Source: CAZPNX01 sp964588285 (GTDB lineage: Bacteria; Edwardsbacteria; AC1; EtOH8). Taken from it: a stretch of DNA of 25,253 nucleotides. This document shows positions 5,805-13,377 of this stretch, in pieces. Position 1 is the stretch's first letter, and every line of letters starts with the position of its first letter. The stretch covers positions 1 through 25,253 of the forward strand of contig CAZPNX010000031.1 in assembly GCA_964588285.1 (NCBI GenBank). Direction: 5' to 3'. A program made the position numbers and the translations under genes. The notes beneath the pieces were generated by a model, which was not told the DNA's origin, did not search any database, and was given only the letters and a program-made list of their open reading frames with translations.

Positions 5805-6440
5805 CTCGTGCTCGGCCACGAAACTTCCCTGGTTCCAACTCAGCAATGACGACAGGGCGCCCTCGCTGTTGCTGCCGTCCAAGCTCCAGGAGGATATCTT
5901 GCTGTCCCTGATATCTATCCGGCCCTGGTGGCCGTCCGGGGCGGCCATTTCTATGCTGCCGTTCCAGCCGCCGATGAAGAACATGTCCAGCAGGCTGAAG
6001 ACCGAGATGATGGACAGGTCTCCCTGGAACCGCTTGGCCTTCTGGGCGAACAGCTGCTTGGCCTTCTCGGCCAAATTAAGCCGCATGTCGATGGCCTTTA
6101 AAAGCTCCTGGCGGTTGCAGGGCTTGGTGATGTACTTGGCCGCGCCCAGCAGGTAGCCCTGGATGCGGTTCTCGGACCCGGTCTTGGCCGTCAGGAACAG
6201 GAAGGGGATGCCCCGCAGCTCCGGGTTCTCCTTGACCTTGCGGCAGAACTCGTAGCCGTCCATCTTGGGCATCATGATGTCGGAGATGATCAGGTCAGGC
6301 CGGTCGCGCTCGGTCACCCACAGGGCCTCCTCGCCGTCCCCGGCGGTAAAAACCTCGTAGCCGTTCTTCTTGAGCTCGAACTCCATGATCTTGACGATGT
6401 TCGGCTCGTCGTCGACTATCAGCACCTTGTATTTGGCCAT
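5802..6440 (-). CDS. Response regulator with DUF4388 output domain (212 aa)
   Basis: N-terminal CheY-like receiver domain (residues 4-120) with the acidic pair D10-D11, phosphoacceptor D54, T84 and K106 all in place, so it should be phosphorylated by a histidine kinase. From about residue 138 to the end lies a DUF4388 (PatA-N-like) domain: F-Q-G-D-L-S-I-I-S-V-F-S-L-L, F-I-G-G-W-N-G-S-I-E-M and a final L-L-S-W-N-Q-G-S-F. No DNA-binding domain is seen, so signalling is probably through protein partners, as in other receiver-DUF4388 proteins, often tied to surface motility or gene regulation. No kinase gene is adjacent. A strong hairpin follows it. The assignment is firm; its target is unknown. 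Confidence 0.9.
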   Translation of the reverse strand: MAKYKVLIVDDEPNIVKIMEFELKKNGYEVFTAGDGEEALWVTERDRPDLIISDIMMPKMDGYEFCRKVKENPELRGIPFLFLTAKTGSENRIQGYLLGAAKYITKPCNRQELLKAIDMRLNLAEKAKQLFAQKAKRFQGDLSIISVFSLLDMFFIGGWNGSIEMAAPDGHQGRIDIRDSKISSWSLDGSNSEGALSSLLSWNQGSFVAEHE

Positions 6441-6510
6441 ACAATGGTGTAGTATATTCCAACCGACCCCCCCCTGTCAAGCACAATTTGCAAGCGCAAG
6501 GAGGCCCGGC

Positions 6511-7146
6511 ATGCTCCTTTCCCTGACGGCGGCCCTTCTGGCCTGGACGACCCCGGCCCTGCCCCCGGAACAGGACTCCCTGCTAGCCGGGCTGCAGCGC
6601 GGCCTGGAGTCCCGGCAGGAAAGGCTTAATCGGGAGTACTACAGCTTCGTGTCGACCGCGGTCATCAGGGAGCTGGAAAAGGACGGAAGCATCAAGCGGA
6701 CCGACACCGTGGTCACCTGGCAGATGCAGAGGGGCGACTCGGTGCTGCAGGACTCCACCGTCTACACCACCCGCAAGCCGGAGAAGGGAAAAAAGAGGGG
6801 GAGCCGCCGGGAGAGCGCCGGCCTGCCCAAGCTGGGCGACACCAGCTATGTCTACGAGAAGCGTGCCGGCGACGCCTTCGACTTCCGGCCCAAGAGGCTC
6901 AGGAAAGGGGGCCTGGCCGGCAGTTTCGGCTACGATCCGCAGACCATGACTCTCACCTGGGCGGAACTGTCCATGCCCAGGCCCAAGGCGCCGGTCAAGG
7001 AGTTCTCGATGAAGATCGGATGGAGGCAATGGGAGGAAATGATGGTGCCGGAGAGGATATGGATGAAGGCCGCCTGGTCGTTGCTGGTGATGTCCGGCCG
7101 GATGGAGATGGAGATCGGTTTTTCCGACTACCGGCTGCATCGGTGA
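6511..7146 (+). CDS. Secreted protein, possibly LolA/MucB-like fold (211 aa)
   Basis: Starts at ATG 6511, preceded by AGGAGG (6499-6504); a longer in-frame reading from 6370 would run antisense through the response regulator and is rejected. Residues 1-18 form a signal peptide (hydrophobic core L-L-S-L-T-A-A-L-L-A). The mature part has R-E-Y-Y-S-F-V-S-T-A-V-I-R-E-L-E-K-D-G-S-I-K-R-T-D-T, a pattern seen in secreted proteins with a LolA/MucB-like lipid-binding fold, followed by basic linkers and a beta-rich C-terminus. I do not recognise the exact family. It is transcribed divergently from the response regulator, with about 70 bases between. The fold is a guess; secretion is well supported. Confidence 0.6.
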   Translation: MLLSLTAALLAWTTPALPPEQDSLLAGLQRGLESRQERLNREYYSFVSTAVIRELEKDGSIKRTDTVVTWQMQRGDSVLQDSTVYTTRKPEKGKKRGSRRESAGLPKLGDTSYVYEKRAGDAFDFRPKRLRKGGLAGSFGYDPQTMTLTWAELSMPRPKAPVKEFSMKIGWRQWEEMMVPERIWMKAAWSLLVMSGRMEMEIGFSDYRLHR

Positions 7147-7193
7147 GGCTTTAAAACCGCAGAGAACGCAAAGGTCCTTCGGAAACTTTATTA

Positions 7194-7312
7194 GCATGCG
7201 GTCATCGAGTTGGCCGGCGTCTCGATACACCCACCGTTAATCGAGTAGCCGAAGTTTGTATCTGGTCAAGGCGGGCACTCGACGACCGGCCAGTATCGAG
7301 ATGACCGCATGC
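7194..7312. repeat. Palindromic intergenic element (119 bases, MITE- or REP-like)
   Basis: The ends GCATGCGGTCATC (7194-7206) and GATGACCGCATGC (7300-7312) are perfect 13-base inverted repeats. The inner arms also match with small gaps: TTGGCCGG (7210-7217) with CCGGCC (7286-7291), and CTCGATAC (7221-7228) with GTATCGAG (7293-7300). It sits between two copies of the dispersed CGCAAAG motif and between convergent genes. Confidence 0.6.
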
Positions 7313-7344
7313 TTCAAGGGTAGATAACGCAAAGAAAAAGCTGT

Positions 7345-7370
7345 AAAAAGAGGCCTTCTGACGAAGGCCC
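7345..7370 (-). terminator. Terminator after the anti-sigma gene
   Basis: On the minus strand a GGCCTTC/GAAGGCC stem (7369-7363 with 7358-7352) and a four-base loop are followed by TTTTT (7349-7345). It ends the YjbQ / sigma / anti-sigma operon. Confidence 0.7.
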
Positions 7371-7375
7371 CTTGC

Positions 7376-8446
7376 TCATTGCGGCAGGCAGATGCGCAGC
7401 GCCGGCTCGATTTCGGGCGGCGGGCTCTGGCCGCCGTCGGGCAGGTGGATGACGATGGCCTCGATGCTGGAGACGTCCGGTAGGGAACAGGTGTCGGGGG
7501 GCTCGGAGCCCGGCAGCAGAACCCGGCTGGCGCCCACCTGCCTGATGCGGACCAGCCTCCGTTTGGCTTCCGCCATAACCGGCACTCCGGCCCGTTCAAC
7601 CTTGTCCCGGTCGTCGCTTTTGACGGGCTCCAGCTCTTTGGCTTCGGGAAGGGGCGCCGGAGTCGATGGCGGCTGGGTTTTTACCTCTGCCTCCAAGAAA
7701 GCCTGTGGGGCGGATCGCTTGGCAACACTGCCGACGATCTTGAGTTTGGCATCAGGGGTCGTAGCCGGCGCCGAGCTAGGTGGTGCCGCAGGTGCTGATG
7801 GCGCGCCGGCCATGTCCACTAAGCCGGGGGTTGATGCGGCCCTGGTCCTAGAGACGGCCGAGACCTCGTCGGCAGAGATCTCGTCGGTATTTGGGGCGGC
7901 AGCCGGAGCCGGCTGGGAAGAACCTGAGGCCGCCAATCCGTCCTTCTCGGATGAGGCGCTTTCTGCGGCCAGGACAGCGGTCGCCTCCTCGTAGTAGGTC
8001 TCCAACACCGCCACCGTTTCCGGAACCCTGGGCTCGGGGGCGATGGGAATGGGTATCACCTTTCGCTCCAGGGCGGCCTGGTGTACCATTGGCTGGTCGT
8101 AGAAACCGCGCGACAGGACCATGACCGCGGCGAAGGCGGCGGCGGCCGCAGCCGGCATCCAGCCCCAGCGCAGCAGCCAGGGACGGGGCGCCCGGGCCAG
8201 CTCCCGCCCGGCTATCCGGTTGGCCACCCGGGAGGAGAAGGTGGCGAAGTACCCCTCGGGCGCTTCGACCTTCTCGGCCCGGGCCACTTGGCGCTCGGCC
8301 AGCTCCAGGCTCTCCAACAGCGAACGGCACTCCGGGCAGGTTTTAAGATGCTTCTCCACCTTCTTTCGGCGGGCCAGATTCAACTGGCCGTCCATAAAGG
8401 CCATCAGCTCCTCGGGGGGGATTATATGTTTTTCCTTTCCGCTCAT
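7376..8446 (-). CDS. Zinc-finger anti-sigma factor (356 aa)
   Basis: Membrane anti-sigma factor of the zf-HC2/ZAS type. Residues 11-50 hold the zinc-binding H33-x3-C37-x2-C40 motif (K-H-L-K-T-C-P-E-C). A single membrane span follows at about 93-112 (W-M-P and an alanine-rich stretch). The remaining 240 residues are a low-complexity A/P/S/E-rich region outside the membrane, longer than usual, ending in a short ordered part with I-R-Q-V-G and P-D-V-S-S-I-E-A-I-V-I-H-L. It should hold the adjacent ECF sigma factor inactive until a cell-envelope signal is received. Its ATG overlaps the sigma stop as ATGA (8446-8443), the classic coupled pair. The signal is unknown. Confidence 0.85.
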   Translation of the reverse strand: MSGKEKHIIPPEELMAFMDGQLNLARRKKVEKHLKTCPECRSLLESLELAERQVARAEKVEAPEGYFATFSSRVANRIAGRELARAPRPWLLRWGWMPAAAAAAFAAVMVLSRGFYDQPMVHQAALERKVIPIPIAPEPRVPETVAVLETYYEEATAVLAAESASSEKDGLAASGSSQPAPAAAPNTDEISADEVSAVSRTRAASTPGLVDMAGAPSAPAAPPSSAPATTPDAKLKIVGSVAKRSAPQAFLEAEVKTQPPSTPAPLPEAKELEPVKSDDRDKVERAGVPVMAEAKRRLVRIRQVGASRVLLPGSEPPDTCSLPDVSSIEAIVIHLPDGGQSPPPEIEPALRICLPQ

Positions 8447-9057
8447 AACAACTCCTTGATCCTGGGCGCCAGTTTTTGTCTGGCCCTAAAAAGCCGGGAC
8501 ATGACCGAGCCCACCGGAATTTTAAGCACCCGGCTTATTTCCTCGTAGGACAGCTCCCGGTCAACCCTCAGCAGAAGCACCTGCCTCTGTTCCAAGGGCA
8601 GTCGGTCGATCTCGGCCCGGATCCTCTGACAGCTGTCGGCGCCGGCCGTATCCTCCAGGGGGTCGCAGTCAGAGGCCTGCTCCTCGGCCAGCTCCAGGGG
8701 CTGGCTGCGCTTTCGGGCGCTCAGGGCGTCGTGGCAGAGGTTGGTGGCGATGGTGATGATCCAGGTGTAAAACCGGTAGCGCCCGTCGTACTTTTTCAGG
8801 TTCACATAGGCCCGGACAAAGGTCTCCTGGGCCACCTCGTCGGCCTGGTCGTGGTCCCGCAGCATCCTCCGGGCGTGCGAATAGATGGCCCGCTGATAGC
8901 GCTCCACCAAGGGGTTGTAGGCCTGGCGGTCGCCGGCCAGCACCCGTTTTATAAGCTCCTGGTCGCTGAGCTGTTCCAAACTATATACGGCGCTGGGAGT
9001 TTTAATATTCCGGTTGAAAGTTATGACGTTCGGAGTTGTGTAAAAAGGCAACTCCAA
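8443..9057 (-). CDS. ECF RNA polymerase sigma factor (about 204 aa)
   Basis: Sigma-70 family, extracytoplasmic function type. Region 2 (about residues 44-111) has F-V-R-A-Y-V-N-L-K-K-Y-D-G-R-Y-R-F-Y-T-W, and region 4 (about 148-199) has L-P-L-E-Q-R-Q-V-L-L-L-R and the helix-turn-helix L-S-Y-E-E-I-S-R-V-L. The start is uncertain: the frame opens at TTG 9057 with no Shine-Dalgarno site, and another TTG about 26 codons in, just before E-Q-L-S-D-Q-E-L, better fits the usual ECF N-terminus. It begins 4 bases after the YjbQ stop and is coupled to the anti-sigma gene, so the three are likely one operon. ECF factors of this kind often control their own operon, but I could not see a matching promoter. 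Confidence 0.88.
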   Translation of the reverse strand: MELPFYTTPNVITFNRNIKTPSAVYSLEQLSDQELIKRVLAGDRQAYNPLVERYQRAIYSHARRMLRDHDQADEVAQETFVRAYVNLKKYDGRYRFYTWIITIATNLCHDALSARKRSQPLELAEEQASDCDPLEDTAGADSCQRIRAEIDRLPLEQRQVLLLRVDRELSYEEISRVLKIPVGSVMSRLFRARQKLAPRIKELL

Positions 9058-9061
9058 ACGT

Positions 9062-9457
9062 TTAACATTGAACTATTTTAAGCCACACCTGCCGCTTCCT
9101 CGGCCCGTCGAACTCGCAGAAGTAGACGCCCTGCCAGGTGCCCAGGGCCAGCTGGCCGTTCTCGATGATCACCGTTTTCTGGCATCCGACCAAGGCGGAC
9201 TTGACGTGGGCGGCCGAGTTGCCCTCGGAATGCTGGTAGCCGTCCTCCCAGGGGATCTTTTTATCCAGCTCCATCAGGATGTCCCGGGCCACCGAGGGAT
9301 CGGCGTTCTCGTTGATGGTTATCCCGGCGGTGGTGTGCGGCACCCAGAGGACGCAGAGGCCGTTGGAGATGCCGGATTCGGCCACCGCCTTTTGGACCTT
9401 GTCTGTTATGTCCACCAGCTGGGAGCGTGAGGAGGTGCTGACAGAGATGGCCTTCAT
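9062..9457 (-). CDS. yjbQ: YjbQ family protein (UPF0047), 131 aa
   Basis: Member of the YjbQ/UPF0047 family, small trimeric proteins reported to have weak thiamine-phosphate synthase activity; the main role is unsettled. Seen: V-P-H-T-T-A-G-I-T-I-N-E-N-A-D-P, the H-x-E-G-N-S-A-A-H-V-K-S block, and G-T-W-Q-G-V-Y-F-C-E-F-D-G-P-R-R-like end, all diagnostic. Start: ATG at 9457, preceded by GAAAAGA; the longer reading four codons upstream begins at TTG and is less likely. The length is normal. It leads an operon with the sigma and anti-sigma genes, only 4 bases away. Why YjbQ goes with a sigma factor is not clear. Confidence 0.92.
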   Translation of the reverse strand: MKAISVSTSSRSQLVDITDKVQKAVAESGISNGLCVLWVPHTTAGITINENADPSVARDILMELDKKIPWEDGYQHSEGNSAAHVKSALVGCQKTVIIENGQLALGTWQGVYFCEFDGPRKRQVWLKIVQC

Positions 9458-9506
9458 GTTTCTTTTCAACCGATTTCAACTTAACTGGCCACCAAAACAC
9501 ACTAAA

Positions 9507-9522
9507 AGCCCTAAAAAGGGTT
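9507..9522 (-). terminator. Possible weak terminator
   Basis: On the minus strand a five-to-six base stem AACCCT/AGGGCT (with one G-T pair) and loop TTTT is followed by TTTTAGTGTGTTTT. It lies after the stop of the gene at 9569-10132 and before yjbQ. Short stem; uncertain. Confidence 0.4.
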
Positions 9523-9568
9523 GGATTGTTTCGGATATTTCGGTGGTTAGAAAAAAAGTAAAATCACT

Positions 9569-10132
9569 TCAAGGTACTGTATTTAACTGGGCATTTAGCA
9601 CTTCCACTACCACCACCCGGTAGCTGGGCGCGTAGAGCTTGGAATAAGTATGGGAATGGTGGACCACCGGATACTTGTGCCCCCTGGCGAACCTGTCGAA
9701 CTCCTTGAACTTCTTGGGATCGAACCCGAACGCCCCCGAAGCCACCAGCCAACCGAAGTCCCGCCACAACTTCTGAAACTCTTGAAGAGTCCCCCGGTTG
9801 TTATCGGCCGATGCCTTCATGGCCTCGAAGAGCTTGTCGGCCTCCAGGCCGCGGCGCTTGAAGGGACGCAGATTGACCCGGATTGATTTTTTGTCCAGGG
9901 AGATATTCTCGACTAGCTCCTCGTTCGGATGCAGCCTGAGGTCGATGCTGTCGAGCTCGCGCCGCAGGCACTCCAGGGCCTGGCCGCCGGCGCGGATGAT
10001 GTGCCCCACCCCGAAGACGCTCTGGTAGAGCAGCTTGTAGACGTCCTGAACCTCAAGCTTGGGCCTGAGGCGCTGGTGGAAGTTCACCAAATCCCAGAGA
10101 GCATCCCTGGGCGACGGTTTTCTTTCCGGCAC
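9569..10132 (-). CDS. Conserved hypothetical protein (187 aa)
   Basis: No named family recognised with confidence. Seen: an N-terminal helix-rich part with Y-K-L-L-Y-Q-S-V-F-G-V-G-H-I-I-R, a pattern I associate with a conserved hypothetical family in several phyla, then L-R-R-E-L-D-S-I-D and I-R-V-N-L-R-P-F-K, and a C-terminal part with H-K-Y-P-V-V-H-H-S-H-T-Y-S-K-L-Y-A-P-S-Y-R-V-V. The His-rich P-V-V-H-H-S-H stretch may bind metal; that is inference. No signal peptide or membrane span, so it is probably cytoplasmic. The start is GTG at 10132, preceded by AGAGGA. It stands alone, followed by a weak hairpin and preceded by a 340-base structured intergenic region. Confidence 0.65.
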   Translation of the reverse strand: MPERKPSPRDALWDLVNFHQRLRPKLEVQDVYKLLYQSVFGVGHIIRAGGQALECLRRELDSIDLRLHPNEELVENISLDKKSIRVNLRPFKRRGLEADKLFEAMKASADNNRGTLQEFQKLWRDFGWLVASGAFGFDPKKFKEFDRFARGHKYPVVHHSHTYSKLYAPSYRVVVVEVLNAQLNTVP

Positions 10133-10469
10133 GTTTTTCAGGATCCTCTGCGCCCTTCGAGGTTAAAACCTAATTGATTATTCTATCTTTTCTGGCAAGA
10201 CTATCTGCCCTTTCTGACTGCCCAGAAAGGGCCAAAGAGGCACCGGGGGCGCAGGGCTAAACACAATAAACAGGTCGTTACAGCACTAATCATCATCCTT
10301 GGATGCAAATCATTATTTAGGAAAGGCCTTCGCTTCCGCTTTCGGCCTCACGCATAGTCGCTCTGCACCCCCGGACCCCCCCTTTGCCAGCAGTAGAACG
10401 GATTGACCGTCCACTGCTGGCCAGGGTGTGTTTCGAGATTACCTGAACTGATAGGATAGTCAAAAAAAT
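10133..10469. repeat. Gene-free region rich in nested palindromes
   Basis: No gene seen. It contains GCCCTTTCTG (10207-10216) paired with CAGAAAGGGC (10223-10232). GCCAGCAGT (10386-10394) pairs with ACTGCTGGC (10413-10421) and encloses ACGG (10398-10401) with CCGT (10407-10410). CCGGGGGCGCAG near 10243-10254 faces CTGCACCCCCGG near 10362-10375, and AGGCC/GGCCT arms lie near 10325-10349. None has a terminator-type T-run. It could be a palindromic repeat element or a structured RNA. Confidence 0.5.
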
Positions 10470-11144
10470 CTATTGAACGAATCGCTCAATCCTGGCCCGG
10501 CAGGAGGCGCACAGCTCCCCGCTCTTCCGGTCCACTGTCCGGATGGTCCCGGCCGCGTCCTCCATCAGACACCCGCGGTGGGGGCAGTGATCCAATCCCA
10601 GGGTGTGGCCCAGCTCGTGGTTGACCACCTTGACCAGACGTTCCAGGAACTTCTTCTCCGGAACCCTGCCCCGGCCCAGCCGGAAGGTTAACCCTGAGCG
10701 GAGTCGATGGGTCGAAACCACGCAGGCCGTGCCGCCCAGCGAACCTAGGCCGAATATTCCCCAATCAGCGAACTCGCCCTTGGTAGTGGAGATGTCGGCT
10801 TGGGTCAGGCCGATTATCTTCAGAAAACTTTCTCCTTTTACGGAACCCAGATGGTCCAATAGTTTTTCGGCCCGGTAGCGCTTACGGGGAGGGTAGTAGG
10901 CCGAGGCCGGCAGGGGGGCGGCGGGCAGAACTTCGGCCCTCAGGCGGTACAAACCTTCGATGCCCGCTTTGGCCGCGGCCGCCAACGAGCTGTCGACCTT
11001 TCCCAGGGGCTGGATGGCCACCAGGTTCTGGGCGGCCAGGGGAAGGCCGCCGGCAATCAATAGAAAAAATATGAGAAACCGAGGAGACCGGCTCAAAACG
11101 GATTTCAAATCGATCCCTTGCATTTTTTCGACCCGCAGCGGCAT
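10470..11144 (-). CDS. amzA: Archaemetzincin-like zinc metalloprotease, secreted or membrane-anchored (224 aa)
   Basis: The motif H176-E-L-G-H180-T-L-G-L-D-H186-C187-x4-C192-x-M194 fits the archaemetzincin signature HExxHxxGxxHCx4CxM, and C212-x2-C215 near the end completes the second zinc site. It should be a zinc-dependent peptidase. Residues about 20-39 form a hydrophobic N-terminal segment (F-L-I-F-F-L-L-I-A-G-G), a signal peptide or anchor that most archaemetzincins lack, so it probably acts outside the cytoplasm. The gene overlaps the upstream SET-domain gene by 40 bases with the ATG at 11144; ATG 11123 is an alternative. Bases 10691-10716, coding S-T-H-R-L-R-S-G-L, match a repeat found elsewhere in the window. 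It is the last gene of the MoxR / SET / archaemetzincin operon. Confidence 0.85.
   Translation of the reverse strand: MPLRVEKMQGIDLKSVLSRSPRFLIFFLLIAGGLPLAAQNLVAIQPLGKVDSSLAAAAKAGIEGLYRLRAEVLPAAPLPASAYYPPRKRYRAEKLLDHLGSVKGESFLKIIGLTQADISTTKGEFADWGIFGLGSLGGTACVVSTHRLRSGLTFRLGRGRVPEKKFLERLVKVVNHELGHTLGLDHCPHRGCLMEDAAGTIRTVDRKSGELCASCRARIERFVQ
10691..10716. repeat. Dispersed CTTCGACYCNGCTCAGG-type repeat inside a gene
   Basis: On the minus strand TCGACTCCGCTCAGGGT lies within the archaemetzincin reading frame. Related copies occur between genes at 13299-13320 (CTTCGACCCGGCTCAGG) and, more weakly, within 22709-22760. It keeps the frame open and adds about nine residues. Confidence 0.5.
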
Positions 11145-11520
11145 TTCATCCCGCCATGATGGGGCGTCTGGCCGTAATCAATCAACAGCTCCTCGCTCCT
11201 CCGTATGGGCCGAAGGGAGTAGACCTCCACCCGGTGCCCGACTATACGCAAATAGCAATTGGGCCGGCAGGAATGGTTGAGGCGGCCCAGGGCGTTGCCC
11301 CGCGAACAGTCCAAACCGTGTCGCTCGTCCAGTTGTATAAAATAGATGCGCCGGCTTCGGGCTATCTCCCTTAGCGCCCTGCGGGCGTCCACTATCCGGC
11401 CGCCCACCTGGCCGATCTTCCTCCTGCCCGGCAAGCTCTTGGCGGCGAAAACTCCCAAGCCGTGGATGGGGCTGGGGCGGACCGTTACCGGAAGGGCGTC
11501 GGCCTTGGTCTGGCGGGAAT

Positions 11521-11524
<4 letters not shown>
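11105..11524 (-). CDS. SET-domain protein (139 aa)
   Basis: Small SET-domain protein, the fold of lysine methyltransferases that use S-adenosylmethionine. Seen: G-L-G-V-F-A near residue 22, N-H-S-C-R-P-N-C near residue 82, E-E-L-L-I-D-Y-G near residue 111, and a post-SET C-R-C-G-S-K-K-C-K-G at the end, which binds zinc with the N-H-S-C cysteine. All key parts are present, so it is probably active; the substrate is unknown. It starts with GTG at 11524, overlapping the MoxR stop (GTGA), and overlaps the archaemetzincin gene by up to 40 bases, so the three are co-translated. Bacterial SET proteins are uncommon but known, and the length is usual for the short bacterial type. Confidence 0.9.
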
Positions 11525-12513
<989 letters not shown>

Positions 12514-12533
12514 ATTGCCTCGTTGCTTGAATA

Positions 12534-12610
12534 GAACGCGGATGGCGCGGATTTTACGGATCTGTTAAAAAGCAGGAGCCAACACACTAAGGCGCCAAGA
12601 CGCAAAGGAG
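12534..12610. repeat. Dispersed CGCGGAT / CGCAAAG intergenic repeats
   Basis: GAACGCGGATGGCGCGGAT and CTAAGGCGCCAAGACGCAAAGG lie side by side. Similar motifs occur at 7154-7173 (AACCGCAGAGAACGCAAAGG), 7327-7335 and 22628-22655 (AACCGCAGATTTACGCAGAT). They are always between genes. Such repeats are common in environmental bacterial genomes; their function is unknown. Confidence 0.5.
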
Positions 12611-12678
12611 ATTTCTAATTTTTAATCTGGAATTTCAATCGTTAGCAATTAAACGGCCGCGTCACGTCTGTCCGAGAA

Positions 12679-12705
12679 GGATTCCGCCACGGGCGAGGAA
12701 TGACG
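12679..12705. repeat. Short palindromic GGATTCC / GGAATGACG repeat
   Basis: GGATTCC, then GCCACGGGCGA, then GGAATGACG: a short inverted repeat of the widespread type with a GGATTCC arm and a GGAATGACG arm. It lies between the divergent promoters and the MoxR gene. One copy only in this window. Confidence 0.4.
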
Positions 12706-12721
12706 CCAATGAAACAAGTAT

Positions 12722-12751
12722 AGTGTAGCAGATTGGCTCGCCACTAGTCAA
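12722..12751 (-). promoter_or_regulatory. Promoter for the MoxR / SET / protease operon
   Basis: On the minus strand TTGACT (12751-12746), an 18-base spacer, TACACT (12727-12722). It leaves a leader of about 200 bases before the MoxR start, which contains the repeats at 12534-12705. Its -35 is 20 bases from the -35 of the plus-strand promoter. Confidence 0.5.
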
Positions 12752-12771
12752 CCGGGGCCGGTCGATTTCGC

Positions 12772-12800
12772 TTGACATGGCCGGGGCGATGGTATACAAT
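12772..12800 (+). promoter_or_regulatory. Sigma-A-type promoter for the phasin-like gene
   Basis: TTGACA (12772-12777), a 17-base spacer, TACAAT (12795-12800), about 40 bases before the ATG. A consensus -35 and good spacing. Confidence 0.75.
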
Positions 12801-12841
12801 AAAATCGGATATATAACTCAACCAACTATGAGGAGAGGGCC

Positions 12842-13147
12842 ATGAAAGAGACGCTGGAGCGGATCATCACTCTGGGCCTGGGCACCATCGCCGTCACCAA
12901 GGAGAAGGCCGAGCAGGTGGCCAAGGAACTGATGAAAGAAGGCCAGATCAACCGGAAGGAAGCCGACGCCATTGTCAAGAAGCTGATGAAGAAGGGCGAG
13001 GAGAGCCGCAAGGAGCTGGACGCCGCGGTGGAGAAGACCATCCACGGAGTGATGAAGAAACTGGACATCCCCACCCGGTCCGAGGTGGAGAGGCTCAAGG
13101 CTGAGATCGCCAGCCTCAAGAAGGCGAAAAGCGCCAAGCGCCGCTAG
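12842..13147 (+). CDS. Small phasin-like helical protein (101 aa)
   Basis: Short, charged, almost fully helical protein. Residues 1-20 have a mildly hydrophobic start (I-I-T-L-G-L-G-T-I-A-V-T-K-E-K-A), followed by E/K heptad-like helices (A-K-E-L-M-K-E-G-Q, V-K-K-L-M-K-K-G-E-E-S-R-K-E-L) and a C-terminal coiled coil after L-D-I-P-T-R-S-E-V-E-R-L. This matches small proteins usually labelled phasin family (PhaF/PhaI-like), although no polyhydroxyalkanoate genes are nearby, so a granule role is not supported here. The Shine-Dalgarno AGGAG lies a few bases before the ATG. It has its own promoter and a hairpin terminator, so it is a monocistronic gene. Confidence 0.75.
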   Translation: MKETLERIITLGLGTIAVTKEKAEQVAKELMKEGQINRKEADAIVKKLMKKGEESRKELDAAVEKTIHGVMKKLDIPTRSEVERLKAEIASLKKAKSAKRR

Positions 13148-13168
13148 CCTCAAACTGCGCCGACGCGG

Positions 13169-13201
13169 GGCCGGAATATCATTGTCGATATCCGGCCTTT
13201 G
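13169..13201 (+). terminator. Terminator after the phasin-like gene
   Basis: Stem GGCCGGAATATC (13169-13180) with GATATCCGGCC (13187-13197), one bulged base, followed by a short TTTGCGTT. A strong hairpin with a modest T-run. Confidence 0.65.
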
Positions 13202-13377
13202 CGTTCCTGCGAGATGTCCGCGTCAACTAGTCTCCTCTTGAGAGGGAAAACAGGGGTGTGTTATTGTTTGCCAAAGACACATCCCCCACCCCTTTTGCCT
13301 TCGACCCGGCTCAGGCTGACAGAGGGGACGAGGTGGCTGGACGAATAGCAATTTGCGTCTGATATCGGCGGCTTGAA

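Noticed and set aside
5764..5838. Upstream extension of the recombinase gene to ATG 5838
   Set aside because: The added residues are encoded by the terminator hairpin and by the end of the response regulator gene; ATG 5763 has a ribosome site and starts the conserved module.
6370..6510. Upstream extension of the secreted protein to 6370
   Set aside because: It would be antisense to the response regulator, while AGGAGG followed by a signal peptide marks ATG 6511.
8443..9081. Plus-strand frame opposite the sigma factor
   Set aside because: A G/V/L-rich shadow without a ribosome site; the minus strand encodes a clear ECF sigma factor.
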